DNA of 6,191 bases, from positions 1 through 6,191 of the forward strand of contig JACQAX010000082.1 in the NCBI GenBank assembly GCA_016194795.1, given 5' to 3'. This DNA is from Deltaproteobacteria bacterium. GTDB taxonomy: Bacteria > Bdellovibrionota > UBA1018 > UBA923. Below are positions 1-6,092 of this stretch, in pieces. The notes under the pieces were generated by a model, which was not told the DNA's origin, did no database searches, and was given only the letters and a program-made list of their open reading frames with translations. How positions within the stretch are numbered: position 1 is the stretch's first letter; every line of letters begins with the position of its first letter. Position numbers and translations under genes: made by a program.

Positions 1-11
1 AAGGGGAAAGC

Positions 12-962
12 ATGAGCTCGTCCGCGCCGGCGCCTAAGACCGCCTGGATTTTCTGCCCCGTCTTTCTCGACGTCGAGTCGTTCCTCATCCTGCGCGAGCG
101 CCTGCTCGCGGCGGTCAGGAGCGTCGAGCGGCTTCGCGGCGCGGCCGTGCGCTTCGTCGCGATCGACGACACGGGCGGCACCGACGGCGAGCTGGAGCGG
201 CTTAGCGCGTTCACGGACGTCACCGTGCTGTCGACCCCGTTCAACCTCGGCCACCAGCGCGCCATCGTCTTCGGCCTGCGCAAGCTCTCGCGCCAGCTCG
301 CCGACGACGACCTCGTCGTCACGCTCGACGCCGACGGCGAGGATCGCCCCGAGGATCTGCCACGCATGCTCGCACCGCTCTTGAGCGACGGCGCCAATCT
401 CAAGCGCGTCGTGCTCGCCCGCCGCACCAAGCGCAAGGAGTCGCCCGTCTTCAAGCTCATGTACCTGGGCTTCAAGCTCCTGTTCCACACGCTCACGGGC
501 ATCGTCATCCGCACCGGCAACTTCGCCGCCCACCGCGGCTGGCTCACGCGCAACGTGCTCTTTCACCCGCACTTCGACCTCTGCTACTCGTCGTCGCTCA
601 TCAGCCTTTCGCTCGACGTGGCGTACGTGCCGTGCGAGCGCGGCAAGCGGTACGCCGGCCAGTCGCGCATGAACTACATGAAGCTGATGATCCACGGCAT
701 CCGCATGCTCATGCCGTTTCTCGACCGCATCTCGGTGCGCGCGCTCATCGGCTTTTCGGCCACCTTCGCGCTGGGGCTGCTCGCCGCCGCCACCGTGCTC
801 GCGGGCAAGCTCACGCACTGCTTTCCCGTGCCGCACTGGGCGCCGCTTGCCGTGATCATCACGCTCGCCCTCTCGTTCATCGCCCTCGGAAACTTCGTCG
901 TGCTCTTCGCGATCTTCTCGCAGACGCAGGGGCTTTCACTCCACGACCTCGATCGCGTATAG
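12..962 (+). CDS. Family 2 glycosyltransferase, polyprenyl-phosphate (DPM1/ArnC/GtrB-like) type, membrane-anchored
   Basis: Enzymes of this family move a sugar from a nucleotide-sugar to a polyprenyl phosphate on the inner face of the cytoplasmic membrane, supplying lipid-linked sugars for glycan or lipid A modification. The 316-residue length is usual for the ArnC/GtrB group. The catalytic GT-A domain covers about residues 8-235. It has an early acidic pair (D52-D53) after a beta strand, the NLGHQRA motif near residue 77 that corresponds to the family's N-x-G-x-x-x-A segment, and the metal/nucleotide-binding D106-A-D-G-E-D111 followed by RPEDL. A late RYAGQSRMNYMKL segment matches the family's G-x-S-K/R-M-x region. 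Two hydrophobic helices at about 244-264 and 279-302 form the C-terminal anchor. The ATG follows a strong Shine-Dalgarno (AAGGGG, about 6 nt upstream). The acceptor and donor sugar cannot be read from the sequence. Its stop lies 5 nt from the stop of the convergent gene, leaving no room for a terminator. Confidence 0.9.
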   Translation: MSSSAPAPKTAWIFCPVFLDVESFLILRERLLAAVRSVERLRGAAVRFVAIDDTGGTDGELERLSAFTDVTVLSTPFNLGHQRAIVFGLRKLSRQLADDDLVVTLDADGEDRPEDLPRMLAPLLSDGANLKRVVLARRTKRKESPVFKLMYLGFKLLFHTLTGIVIRTGNFAAHRGWLTRNVLFHPHFDLCYSSSLISLSLDVAYVPCERGKRYAGQSRMNYMKLMIHGIRMLMPFLDRISVRALIGFSATFALGLLAAATVLAGKLTHCFPVPHWAPLAVIITLALSFIALGNFVVLFAIFSQTQGLSLHDLDRV

Positions 963-967
963 CGAGG

Positions 968-2092
968 TCAGAGCGAAAAGCCGAGCGAGGCCTGCCAGAG
1001 CCGCTCGCCCAGAACGTGGTAGGCCGCGCTGTTCTCGAGGCCCCAGCTCGCGAGGGTGAGATCGACGGCGCTGAGCTTGAGCGCGAGCATCCCGCCGGGA
1101 TAGCCGCCGTAATAACCCACGTGCGTCTCGAGGCGGCTGGCGCGGGAGAGCGCGGCGCGCAGCCCGAGGCCGGCGCCGAACATCGCCCCGAGCTCGGGCG
1201 TCGGATACAGGTTGTGGGCGTAATCCCAGATCCGCGGCAGCACGCTCACGGGAAGGGGCTGCGGGCCCGCGATCCCTTCGACGAGCAGCACCGACCGCTG
1301 CAGAAACGCGAGCTCGACGGCGCGCTCGAGCGTGCCGGCCGCTCTCCAGCGATGGAAGAGCTGCGACGACGCGCCGAGAGCGCCCCCCGCCGAAGCCGAG
1401 GGCGTCGTCGTCTCGACGAGCGTCTCCTTGGCCGAGCCGCTCAGGCGAAACGCCGTCGAGCGGTCAAACCGGAAGCGCCGCGCGAGCTCGAAGTCGGCGC
1501 CGTAGAGATAGACCGCGCCGTTGCGGAGCGGGATCGACTCGATGAGGTCGGTGCTCGTCGCATCGATGCGCTTCTCGCGCCCGACGCCCGCGACCGCGCC
1601 CACGCCGAAGTCGACGCCGCCGGCGTCGAACGAGTAGCCGCCGCCGAAGGTGCCGATGGCGACGGCGTCACCGTGGAGCTCGGGCACGACCGGGTTCTGG
1701 ACGAGCGCGTAGCCCACTCCGTCGGCGGTCGCGGCGAAGCGCACGCGATCCGACGCGCCCTTCGAAAGCGTCGTCGAATAGCTCATCGCGAAGCTCGTCA
1801 CCGCCTCTTCCGGCACGCCGTACTCGCGTTTGAGCACCTCGTTGAGAGCGGGAAGGCTTCCCTGCGCCGTCTTCACGTCGTGGACGGTTCCCCACGCCGC
1901 GGCCGACTGCGCGTAGGCCACGCGCACCTCGAAGTCGGGCACGGTGGGATCGGCGGGAAGCGTGGGCTCTTTTTCGACTCGCTGCGTCTCGATGCGGCCG
2001 CGAAACCGCGGCGTCGCCCGGTCCGCGCCGCGCGCGAAATCCGGAGCGAGAGTCAGAAGCACGAGAAGCGTGAAGGTCGATCCGTGTTTCAT
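968..2092 (-). CDS. Exported protein of unknown function, probable outer-membrane beta-barrel
   Basis: I do not recognise the family. The 374-residue product starts with a typical signal peptide: MKH, a hydrophobic run TFTLLVLLTLA, then a likely cleavage site at ARG/AD near residue 22. The mature part is rich in Gly, Ala and Ser, with many short alternating polar/hydrophobic stretches such as GGYSFDAGGVDFGVGAVAGV, GAVYLYGADFELARRF and LETHVGYYGGYPGG. It ends in WQASLGFSL, which resembles a last beta strand, although the terminal residue is Leu rather than the usual aromatic. These traits fit a transmembrane beta-barrel in the outer membrane but do not prove it. A segment near residues 90-115 (GVPEEAVTSFAMSYSTTL) looks less barrel-like. 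The start has only a weak GGGG about 9 nt upstream. The gene is divergent from the lipoprotein at 2151 across 58 nt and convergent with the glycosyltransferase. A secreted non-barrel protein is the main alternative. Confidence 0.8.
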   Translation of the reverse strand: MKHGSTFTLLVLLTLAPDFARGADRATPRFRGRIETQRVEKEPTLPADPTVPDFEVRVAYAQSAAAWGTVHDVKTAQGSLPALNEVLKREYGVPEEAVTSFAMSYSTTLSKGASDRVRFAATADGVGYALVQNPVVPELHGDAVAIGTFGGGYSFDAGGVDFGVGAVAGVGREKRIDATSTDLIESIPLRNGAVYLYGADFELARRFRFDRSTAFRLSGSAKETLVETTTPSASAGGALGASSQLFHRWRAAGTLERAVELAFLQRSVLLVEGIAGPQPLPVSVLPRIWDYAHNLYPTPELGAMFGAGLGLRAALSRASRLETHVGYYGGYPGGMLALKLSAVDLTLASWGLENSAAYHVLGERLWQASLGFSL

Positions 2093-2150
2093 TTTACAAA
2101 GCCCCGGCTAGCGGTTACAGGATCGACGGCGATAAATCAGCCCCAAACTG

Positions 2151-3268
2151 ATGCGAAAGAAAAAAACGACCCTCACCATCTGCGCCGCAGCGCTTGCGCT
2201 CGCGTTCGCGGCGGCGATGCTGGCCTGCTCGGCCAACTCGTCGGCGCGAAGCGACGCCGACCGCGCCAAAAGCCTGCTCAACGCGCGCCAGTTCGGCGAA
2301 GCCGTGCGCATTCTCGAAGGCGCGCGCCGTCCTGCGCGCCGACTTCGCCGAGCCCGCCAAGGCGGCGACCGACGTCAACTTTCTCGCGGCCTTCGTCGAG
2401 CTCGGCTCGGCCTTCGCGCGCCTCAAGGTGCTGCTCAAGCGCTCGCTCGTCCTCGAGATCCAAACCGACGCCTCGCTACGCCCCGCCGATCTCCCGTTCG
2501 AGCTCGTCATCCACCACCTCAAGCGTTTTTTCACCGAGCTCACCAACGGCTTCACGCGGGCGCGCTACTCGTACGGCAAGGTGAGCAAGTTCGTCGTGGG
2601 CTACCAGGGCAAGCCGCTCGTGAAGATCCAGAACCACACCTTCGTCTTCAGCGAGGAGATCGGCCTGACGAGCATCGCCCGCTTCGCGCTCGACGTGCTC
2701 CACGACAACTCTTATACGGTGAACTACGACATCAACCATTTCATCCAGCAGAACCTCCAGGGCATGGGCGCCGGGGTCGTGCGCGTCCTGCACGTGCTCG
2801 ACCGCGTCCAGTTCCAGGAGGGGTTCACCGACCGCCTCCGGATCGCGTTTCATTTTCAGACCGCGTTCAGCCGGCTCCTCGGCCGGCTGGCCGACGATCC
2901 CGGCTCGTTCGCGCAGGTCGACGTCTTCACGCTGCTGATCGGAACGCCGCCGGCGATCCTGCGCGAGCTCGGGCACTCGTTCCAGAAAAGCTGGGACGAG
3001 GAGGACGGCGCGCACCTGCGGCGCTATCTCGAGACGACCAAGGGGCAATGGAACCAGCTCAACGGCCTGCTCGTCGACTGGGAAGAGTGGAGCAAGACGA
3101 AGCTCACGGGCGACCAGCAGGCCGCCATCCTCGCTTACGTGAAGACGCTGCAAAGCGAGTATCCGGACGTCTTCGCCGCGCCCGTGCATCTCGACTCCGA
3201 CTCGCTTCGCGACTATCAGGCCAAGGCGATCGCGCTGGATCGGCGAGAACCTCTACCCCGTGCGCTGA
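2151..3268 (+). CDS. Predicted lipoprotein with helical body; frame interrupted by apparent single-base insertions
   Basis: No known family is recognised. The N-terminus is a classic lipoprotein signal: MRKKK, a hydrophobic Ala/Leu run, and a lipobox AMLAC with the lipidated Cys at residue 26, followed by a Ser/Ala/Asn-rich linker. A short TPR-like helix pair follows (AKSLLNARQFGEAVRILEGA). The frame starting at 2151 then loses coding character at about 2319-2333, and a clear protein continues in the next frame from about 2332 (LRADFAEPAKAATDVNFLAA). Removing one base in the GGCGCGCGCC tract (2319-2328) or just after it joins the two. The body is mainly helical, with motifs such as LVIHHLKRFF, YTVNYDINHFIQQNLQGM and WEEWSKTKLTGDQQ. 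Near 3237 a second one-base removal (GG at 3237-3238) would give the ending IALIGENLYPVR and a TGA at 3266. Unrepaired, the downstream frame runs to 3471 as Arg/Pro-rich non-coding-like sequence. No Shine-Dalgarno is seen before 2151. It may be sequencing error or a decaying gene. Confidence 0.68.
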
Positions 3269-3298
3269 GGCTGTCGAAGCGCTGGTCACCGACCACGC

Positions 3299-3326
3299 CG
3301 CGCCAGTGCGCTGGCGCGCTGGCGCC
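3299..3326. repeat. Overlapping GC-rich inverted repeats with a tandem GCGCTGGC pair
   Basis: The left arm CGCGCCAG (3299-3306) pairs with CTGGCGCG (3311-3318) around the loop TGCG, giving an 8-bp GC-rich stem. A competing hairpin pairs GGCGC (3313-3317) with GCGCC (3322-3326). The octamer GCGCTGGC occurs twice in tandem at 3308-3315 and 3316-3323. The site lies about 30 nt after the probable lipoprotein stop. No T-run follows, so it is not a standard intrinsic terminator. It may still be an RNA 3'-end structure or a protein-binding site. Confidence 0.45.
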
Positions 3327-3339
3327 GCCACGCCGGATA

Positions 3340-3357
3340 GTCTTCCGGCCGGAAGAC
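3340..3357. repeat. Perfect 18-nt palindrome in the gap before the peptidase gene
   Basis: GTCTTCCGGCCGGAAGAC reads identically on both strands. As RNA it would fold into a 7-bp stem with a GGCC loop. As DNA it has the symmetry of a dimeric regulator site. It lies 110 nt upstream of the peptidase start, in the roughly 200-nt stretch (3269-3467) that otherwise shows no coding character. No poly-T tract follows, so a rho-independent terminator is not supported. Confidence 0.5.
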
Positions 3358-3467
3358 GCCGCCCATTCCCCCATTCGTCGCGCGCTCTTGCGCGGCCGGA
3401 TTTCAAGCTGCCGGAAAACCCGCGCGGCCCCGCTCTTGCTCTCTAGTACCCCAAGGGGAGAGAGATT

Positions 3468-5072
3468 ATGAAAGCTCGGTTGTTCATTTTCGCCGCGATC
3501 GTGACGTGCCTGACTTCCGGCAACGCCGGCGCCGACTGCAAGCCCGGCGTCGCGCCGATCCCGTTCGACCCGTCGAAGATCCCGACGCCGTTTCAGGCGA
3601 CGCCCGAAAGCTTCTGCAACGACGCGTTCCTGTCGATCTGCGCGTCGCCCGGCGGCGGCTCGATTTACCGCGACAGGAATCTCAACGCCGTTCTCGACGA
3701 GGCGGCGCTCTACGCGATGGACGAGCTGGCGCGCAAGCACAGCGGCAACCCCGCCGCCAAGGCGGTGGGCCGCACCCCGGCCGAGGTCAAAGCCACGCTC
3801 GTCGAGCTCGACAAGATTCCGGGCGCGCGCGCCGAGTACGAGGGCTACCGCACGGGCTACATCGCCAACCACTCGCGCGCCGTCTCGCGCGACACCCTCG
3901 CCAAGTTCACCACCGCCATCAAAGCCTACGTGATGTCGGGCGTGCTCGCGCAGCAGAAGGCGGGCGCCATCGACCCGGGCACGGCGGCGAAGATGGTCAT
4001 GAACGTGAACAACACGAAGATCCTCACGATCTTCGACCTCCCCGCGTTGAGCGCGCTGCCGCAGCACGAGGTGGACTCGATCGCCAAGGGGTACTCCGAC
4101 TACTGCGGCAAGGACGGCCTGGCCGACAACGCCTTCCAGACGAACTCGTCGACCGGAACCCAGTACGTCATCATGTGCAGCGGCCCGTTCCTGCGCGCCC
4201 AGGCCGGCGGCAAGGATCCGCTCAAGAACTTCGAGAGCGTTTTTCGCATGCTCTCCCACGAGCTCGGCCACACGATCGACCCGGGCGTGTTTCCGAAGAC
4301 GTATGACAAGTACGTCGCCTGCATCGCGGCCGGCGATGTCGGCGACATGCAGGTTCCGGAAGGCAGCTATGAAGGCGACTTCGACGAGATCGAGAAAAAG
4401 CTTCGCCAGGGCACGGCCCAGGCGCACGGCAACGAGACGATCGCCGACTACTGGGCCGTGCAGGCGGTGGTCGCGTACTTCCAGGCCAACCCGAAAATGA
4501 CGGCGCAGGACAAGATGGACTACCTCCGCCAAGGCTGGTCGCACCACTGCCAGGCTGGCGGCGAAGATGGCTCGCACACCGGCGGCTATTATCGGATCGC
4601 GCGGATTCTGGGGCCCGACGATGGCCTTGCGATGCGCGCCTTCGGGCTCGATCTTGAGGTGGCGCGAGACGTTGCAGAGCGCGAAGAACATGTCGCCGAG
4701 CTCGTGCTCGATCTCACCAGGCTTGCCGGCTTCGATGGCGGCTTTCAGCTCTCCCAGCTCTTCTTCGACTTTCGCCCAGGCGCCTTGCCAGTCTTTCCAG
4801 TCGAACCCCACGCGCCCGACCTTCTCGCCGATGCGGGCCGCGCGCTGGAGCGAGGGCAGGTTCTTGGGAAGGCCTTCGAGCGTGCTCTTCTTGCCTTCTT
4901 TTTTCTTGAGCACCTCCCAGTTCTGCAGCACCTGCTCGGAGCCGGAGACCGCCTGGTCGCCGAAGACGTGCGGATGCCGGCTGACGAGCTTGGAGGCCAT
5001 CGCCTCGCCGACATCGCCCATCGTGAACTCGCCGCGCTCCCAGGCAAGCTGGGAATGGAGGATGATCTGTAA
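3468..5072 (+). CDS. Secreted compact M13 (neprilysin)-like zinc metallopeptidase; native C-terminus lost at about 4611
   Basis: Gluzincin peptidase that would hydrolyse peptides outside the cytoplasm. The signal peptide is MKARLFIFAAIVTCLTSGNA, cleaved near GNAGA/D. The M13 signatures appear in order and at near-neprilysin spacing. N221-A-F matches the substrate-binding NAFY/NAYY. H264-E-L-G-H268 holds two zinc ligands and the catalytic Glu. E323-T-I-A-D327 is the E-x-x-x-D giving the third ligand and its partner Asp. H370-x5-R376 (HTGGYYRI) matches neprilysin H711/R717. About eight Cys in the native part suggest disulfides. The N-terminal part is only about 200 residues, against over 450 in classical M13 enzymes. 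Real homology ends at RIARIL (L381, 4610). The family's Asn-x-x-Phe...Phe-x-Cys tail is absent, and residues 382-534 are only antisense of mazG, ending at TAA 5070-5072. The start is well fixed by AAGGGGAG at 3453-3460, partly within the small palindrome CCCCAAGGGG. Whether the truncated enzyme is active is unknown. Confidence 0.85.
   Translation: MKARLFIFAAIVTCLTSGNAGADCKPGVAPIPFDPSKIPTPFQATPESFCNDAFLSICASPGGGSIYRDRNLNAVLDEAALYAMDELARKHSGNPAAKAVGRTPAEVKATLVELDKIPGARAEYEGYRTGYIANHSRAVSRDTLAKFTTAIKAYVMSGVLAQQKAGAIDPGTAAKMVMNVNNTKILTIFDLPALSALPQHEVDSIAKGYSDYCGKDGLADNAFQTNSSTGTQYVIMCSGPFLRAQAGGKDPLKNFESVFRMLSHELGHTIDPGVFPKTYDKYVACIAAGDVGDMQVPEGSYEGDFDEIEKKLRQGTAQAHGNETIADYWAVQAVVAYFQANPKMTAQDKMDYLRQGWSHHCQAGGEDGSHTGGYYRIARILGPDDGLAMRAFGLDLEVARDVAEREEHVAELVLDLTRLAGFDGGFQLSQLFFDFRPGALPVFPVEPHAPDLLADAGRALERGQVLGKAFERALLAFFFLEHLPVLQHLLGAGDRLVAEDVRMPADELGGHRLADIAHRELAALPGKLGMEDDL
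4611..4622. other. Junction of two truncated convergent gene tails (probable deletion or misassembly point)
   Basis: Left of this point the plus strand encodes the M13-like peptidase up to RIARIL. Right of it the minus strand encodes MazG up to HRKA. Neither family continues across these 12 nt, which begin with the palindromic hexamer GGGCCC (4611-4616). Neither gene has a stop codon near here: the plus frame stops at 5072 and the minus frame at 3216. From family lengths, about 40-45 MazG residues and an estimated 15-30 peptidase residues are missing, together with any intergenic DNA. Confidence 0.7.
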
Positions 5073-5408
5073 CAGGAGATCGCCGAGCTCCTCGCGAAGC
5101 TGCTTGCGGTCATAGTCGTCGTACGCCCCGTCGGCCGGCACGAACTGGTCCTTGGGAGTCGCCTTCGCGAGGGCCTTGGAGTCGCCGGTCGGCTGGTAGC
5201 GGTCGAGCACGTCGAGCACCTCGTAGGCCTCTTCGATGAGGTACTGGCGCAGCGTGAGGTGGTTCTGCTCGCGGTCCCAGGGGCAGCCCTGCGGGCCGCG
5301 CAGGCGCGCCACCAGACCGACGGCGAGCTTGAGCTGCTCGGCCATGCGATCGATGGCTCGCGCGTGATCGGCGTCAATGCCGGCAAAAATCGTGGCTTTT
5401 AAATCCAT
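4623..5408 (-). CDS. mazG: MazG nucleoside triphosphate pyrophosphohydrolase, 3'-truncated (no own stop)
   Basis: Cytoplasmic enzyme that hydrolyses (d)NTPs to NMP and pyrophosphate, cleaning nucleotide pools. Two all-alpha MazG domains are visible. The first has GCPWD (41-45), the metal-binding E59-E60-x-x-E63, then E107-x-x-D110 in EELGDLL, and SRHPHVFGD. The second has VGFDW, EEELGEL and EIEHELGDMFFAL, then RHLKIEPEGAHRKA ending at A262. The E. coli protein continues here with NEKFERRF and about 40 more residues, but this frame enters non-homologous sequence and stays open to 3216 through the antisense of the peptidase gene. Relative to E. coli, about 28 extra residues lie between EVLD and EELGD (Lys/Ala/Asp-rich, about 68-102). 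The start ATG at 5408 gives about 20 residues more than E. coli before the conserved core; Met22 (5345) is an alternative. Neither has a clear Shine-Dalgarno. Divergent from coaE by 23 nt. The translated read-through protein, if made, would be 730 residues. Confidence 0.9.
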
Positions 5409-5418
5409 GCGCGAGGGT

Positions 5419-5424
5419 TAACAT
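5419..5424 (+). promoter_or_regulatory. Candidate -10 element for coaE (leaderless), overlapped by a minus-strand -10-like hexamer for mazG
   Basis: TAACAT fits TANNNT and ends 7 nt before the coaE ATG, so transcription would start at or next to the start codon. On the opposite strand TATGTT (5425-5420) also fits TANNNT and lies 11 nt before the mazG ATG. This 23-nt gap is the only non-coding DNA between the two divergent genes. No good -35 hexamer is seen, so this is a weak inference from position and the lack of a convincing Shine-Dalgarno. Confidence 0.3.
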
Positions 5425-5431
5425 AGATCAC

Positions 5432-6049
5432 ATGGGTTTCAAAGGACGGGTCATCGGCCTCACGGGCAACGTATCCTGTGGCAAATCGACGGTCGCGCGG
5501 TTCCTCTCGGAGCTCGGCGTTCCGGTGATCGACGCCGACCAGATCGCCCGCGAGGTCACCTCGCGCGGAGCGCCGGCGCTTACCGAGCTCGTCTCGCTTT
5601 TCGGCGACGCGATCCTCGACGACGACGGCGAGCTCGATCGCCGCGCCGTGCGCAAGCTCGTCTTCAGCGACCCGCTCAAGCGCCAGGCGCTCGAGTCCGT
5701 GTTGCATCCCGCGATCCAGGCGCGCAGCTTCGAGATCACGGCCAAGTATTTCGAGAGCGGCAAGCCCGTGGTGGTCTACGAGGCCGCGCTGATCGCCGAG
5801 GCCGGGCGCGCAAGCGACTTCGACGGCCTGCTCGTCGTGCGCTGCAGCCCCGCGCGCCAGCGCGAGCGGCTGCTCGCGCGCGAGGGCGGGATGCCGGCAG
5901 AACTTGCCGACCAGATGATCAAAGCTCAGATGCCGCAGGCGGAAAAGGCGAAGCTCGCGACCTGGATCATCGACAACGACGGCACGCCCGACGAGCTGCG
6001 CGCCGCCGTGAAGCGCTGGCACGATGAGAATATTGCCCGGCGCGGATGA
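5432..6049 (+). CDS. coaE: Dephospho-CoA kinase
   Basis: Catalyses the last step of coenzyme A synthesis in the cytoplasm: ATP-dependent phosphorylation of the 3'-hydroxyl of dephospho-CoA. The 205-residue length is standard. The Walker A loop is GLTGNVSCGKST (residues 9-20). VIDADQIAREV (32-42) is the family D-A-D-x-I-A-R segment. LHPAI (91-95) is the conserved motif contacting the substrate. VVYEAALIAEAG replaces the usual V-x-D-x-PLLFE-x-G region. A lid-type region with RQRERLLAREG follows, then DQMIKAQMPQAEKAKLATWIIDNDGT, the typical ending pattern with A-Q-M/R and I-D-N-x-G. No residues appear missing. It is the first gene rightward from the mazG divergence and is followed after 43 nt by a lipoprotein gene. 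It has only GAGGG about 15 nt upstream, too far for a normal Shine-Dalgarno, so a leaderless or SD-independent start is possible. Confidence 0.95.
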   Translation: MGFKGRVIGLTGNVSCGKSTVARFLSELGVPVIDADQIAREVTSRGAPALTELVSLFGDAILDDDGELDRRAVRKLVFSDPLKRQALESVLHPAIQARSFEITAKYFESGKPVVVYEAALIAEAGRASDFDGLLVVRCSPARQRERLLAREGGMPAELADQMIKAQMPQAEKAKLATWIIDNDGTPDELRAAVKRWHDENIARRG

Positions 6050-6058
6050 CGCCTGACC

Positions 6059-6086
6059 TTGCGGTCCGTCATCGCTCCGTTAAACT
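6059..6086 (+). promoter_or_regulatory. Candidate promoter for the terminal lipoprotein gene
   Basis: TTGCGG (6059-6064) and TAAACT (6081-6086), 16 nt apart, resemble a sigma-70-type -35/-10 pair in a short A/T-rich pocket that stands out from its GC-rich surroundings. The -10 ends 6 nt before the ATG at 6093, so transcription would begin at about the start codon. There is no Shine-Dalgarno in the gap. The match is modest and could be chance. Confidence 0.33.
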
Positions 6087-6092
6087 TAATGA

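Noticed and set aside
963..967. Terminator between the convergent glycosyltransferase and barrel genes
   Set aside because: Only 5 nt separate the stops, and no hairpin with a T-tract was seen around them.
2093..2150. Divergent promoter pair in the 58-nt gap before the lipoprotein
   Set aside because: GATAAA and TGTAAC resemble -10 elements, but no partner -35 lies at proper spacing on either strand, so no site is called although promoters must lie nearby.
632..2584. A 650-codon plus-strand open frame across the glycosyltransferase end, the barrel gene and the lipoprotein start
   Set aside because: The product is extremely Arg/Ala-rich, runs antisense to a well-formed signal-peptide protein and out of frame with two real genes. 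It is a by-product of high GC.
2476..3189. A 237-codon minus-strand open frame opposite the lipoprotein
   Set aside because: Its Glu/Val/Arg-rich composition with no motifs is the typical shadow of the convincing plus-strand protein.
3340..3365. Palindrome as a rho-independent terminator
   Set aside because: No T-run follows the stem on the plus strand, and the stem is only 7 bp once a 4-nt loop is allowed.
3468..3471. ATGA overlap between the open frame downstream of the lipoprotein and the peptidase start, as translational coupling
   Set aside because: The last 70 or so codons before the overlap look non-coding, the peptidase has its own strong Shine-Dalgarno, and TGA arises automatically in one frame from ATGA.
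3216..4610. C-terminal two-thirds of the open MazG frame as a novel domain fused to MazG
   Set aside because: This part is purely the antisense of the peptidase gene, and its Arg/Val/Ala-rich residues resemble no domain. It is treated as read-through past a lost stop codon.
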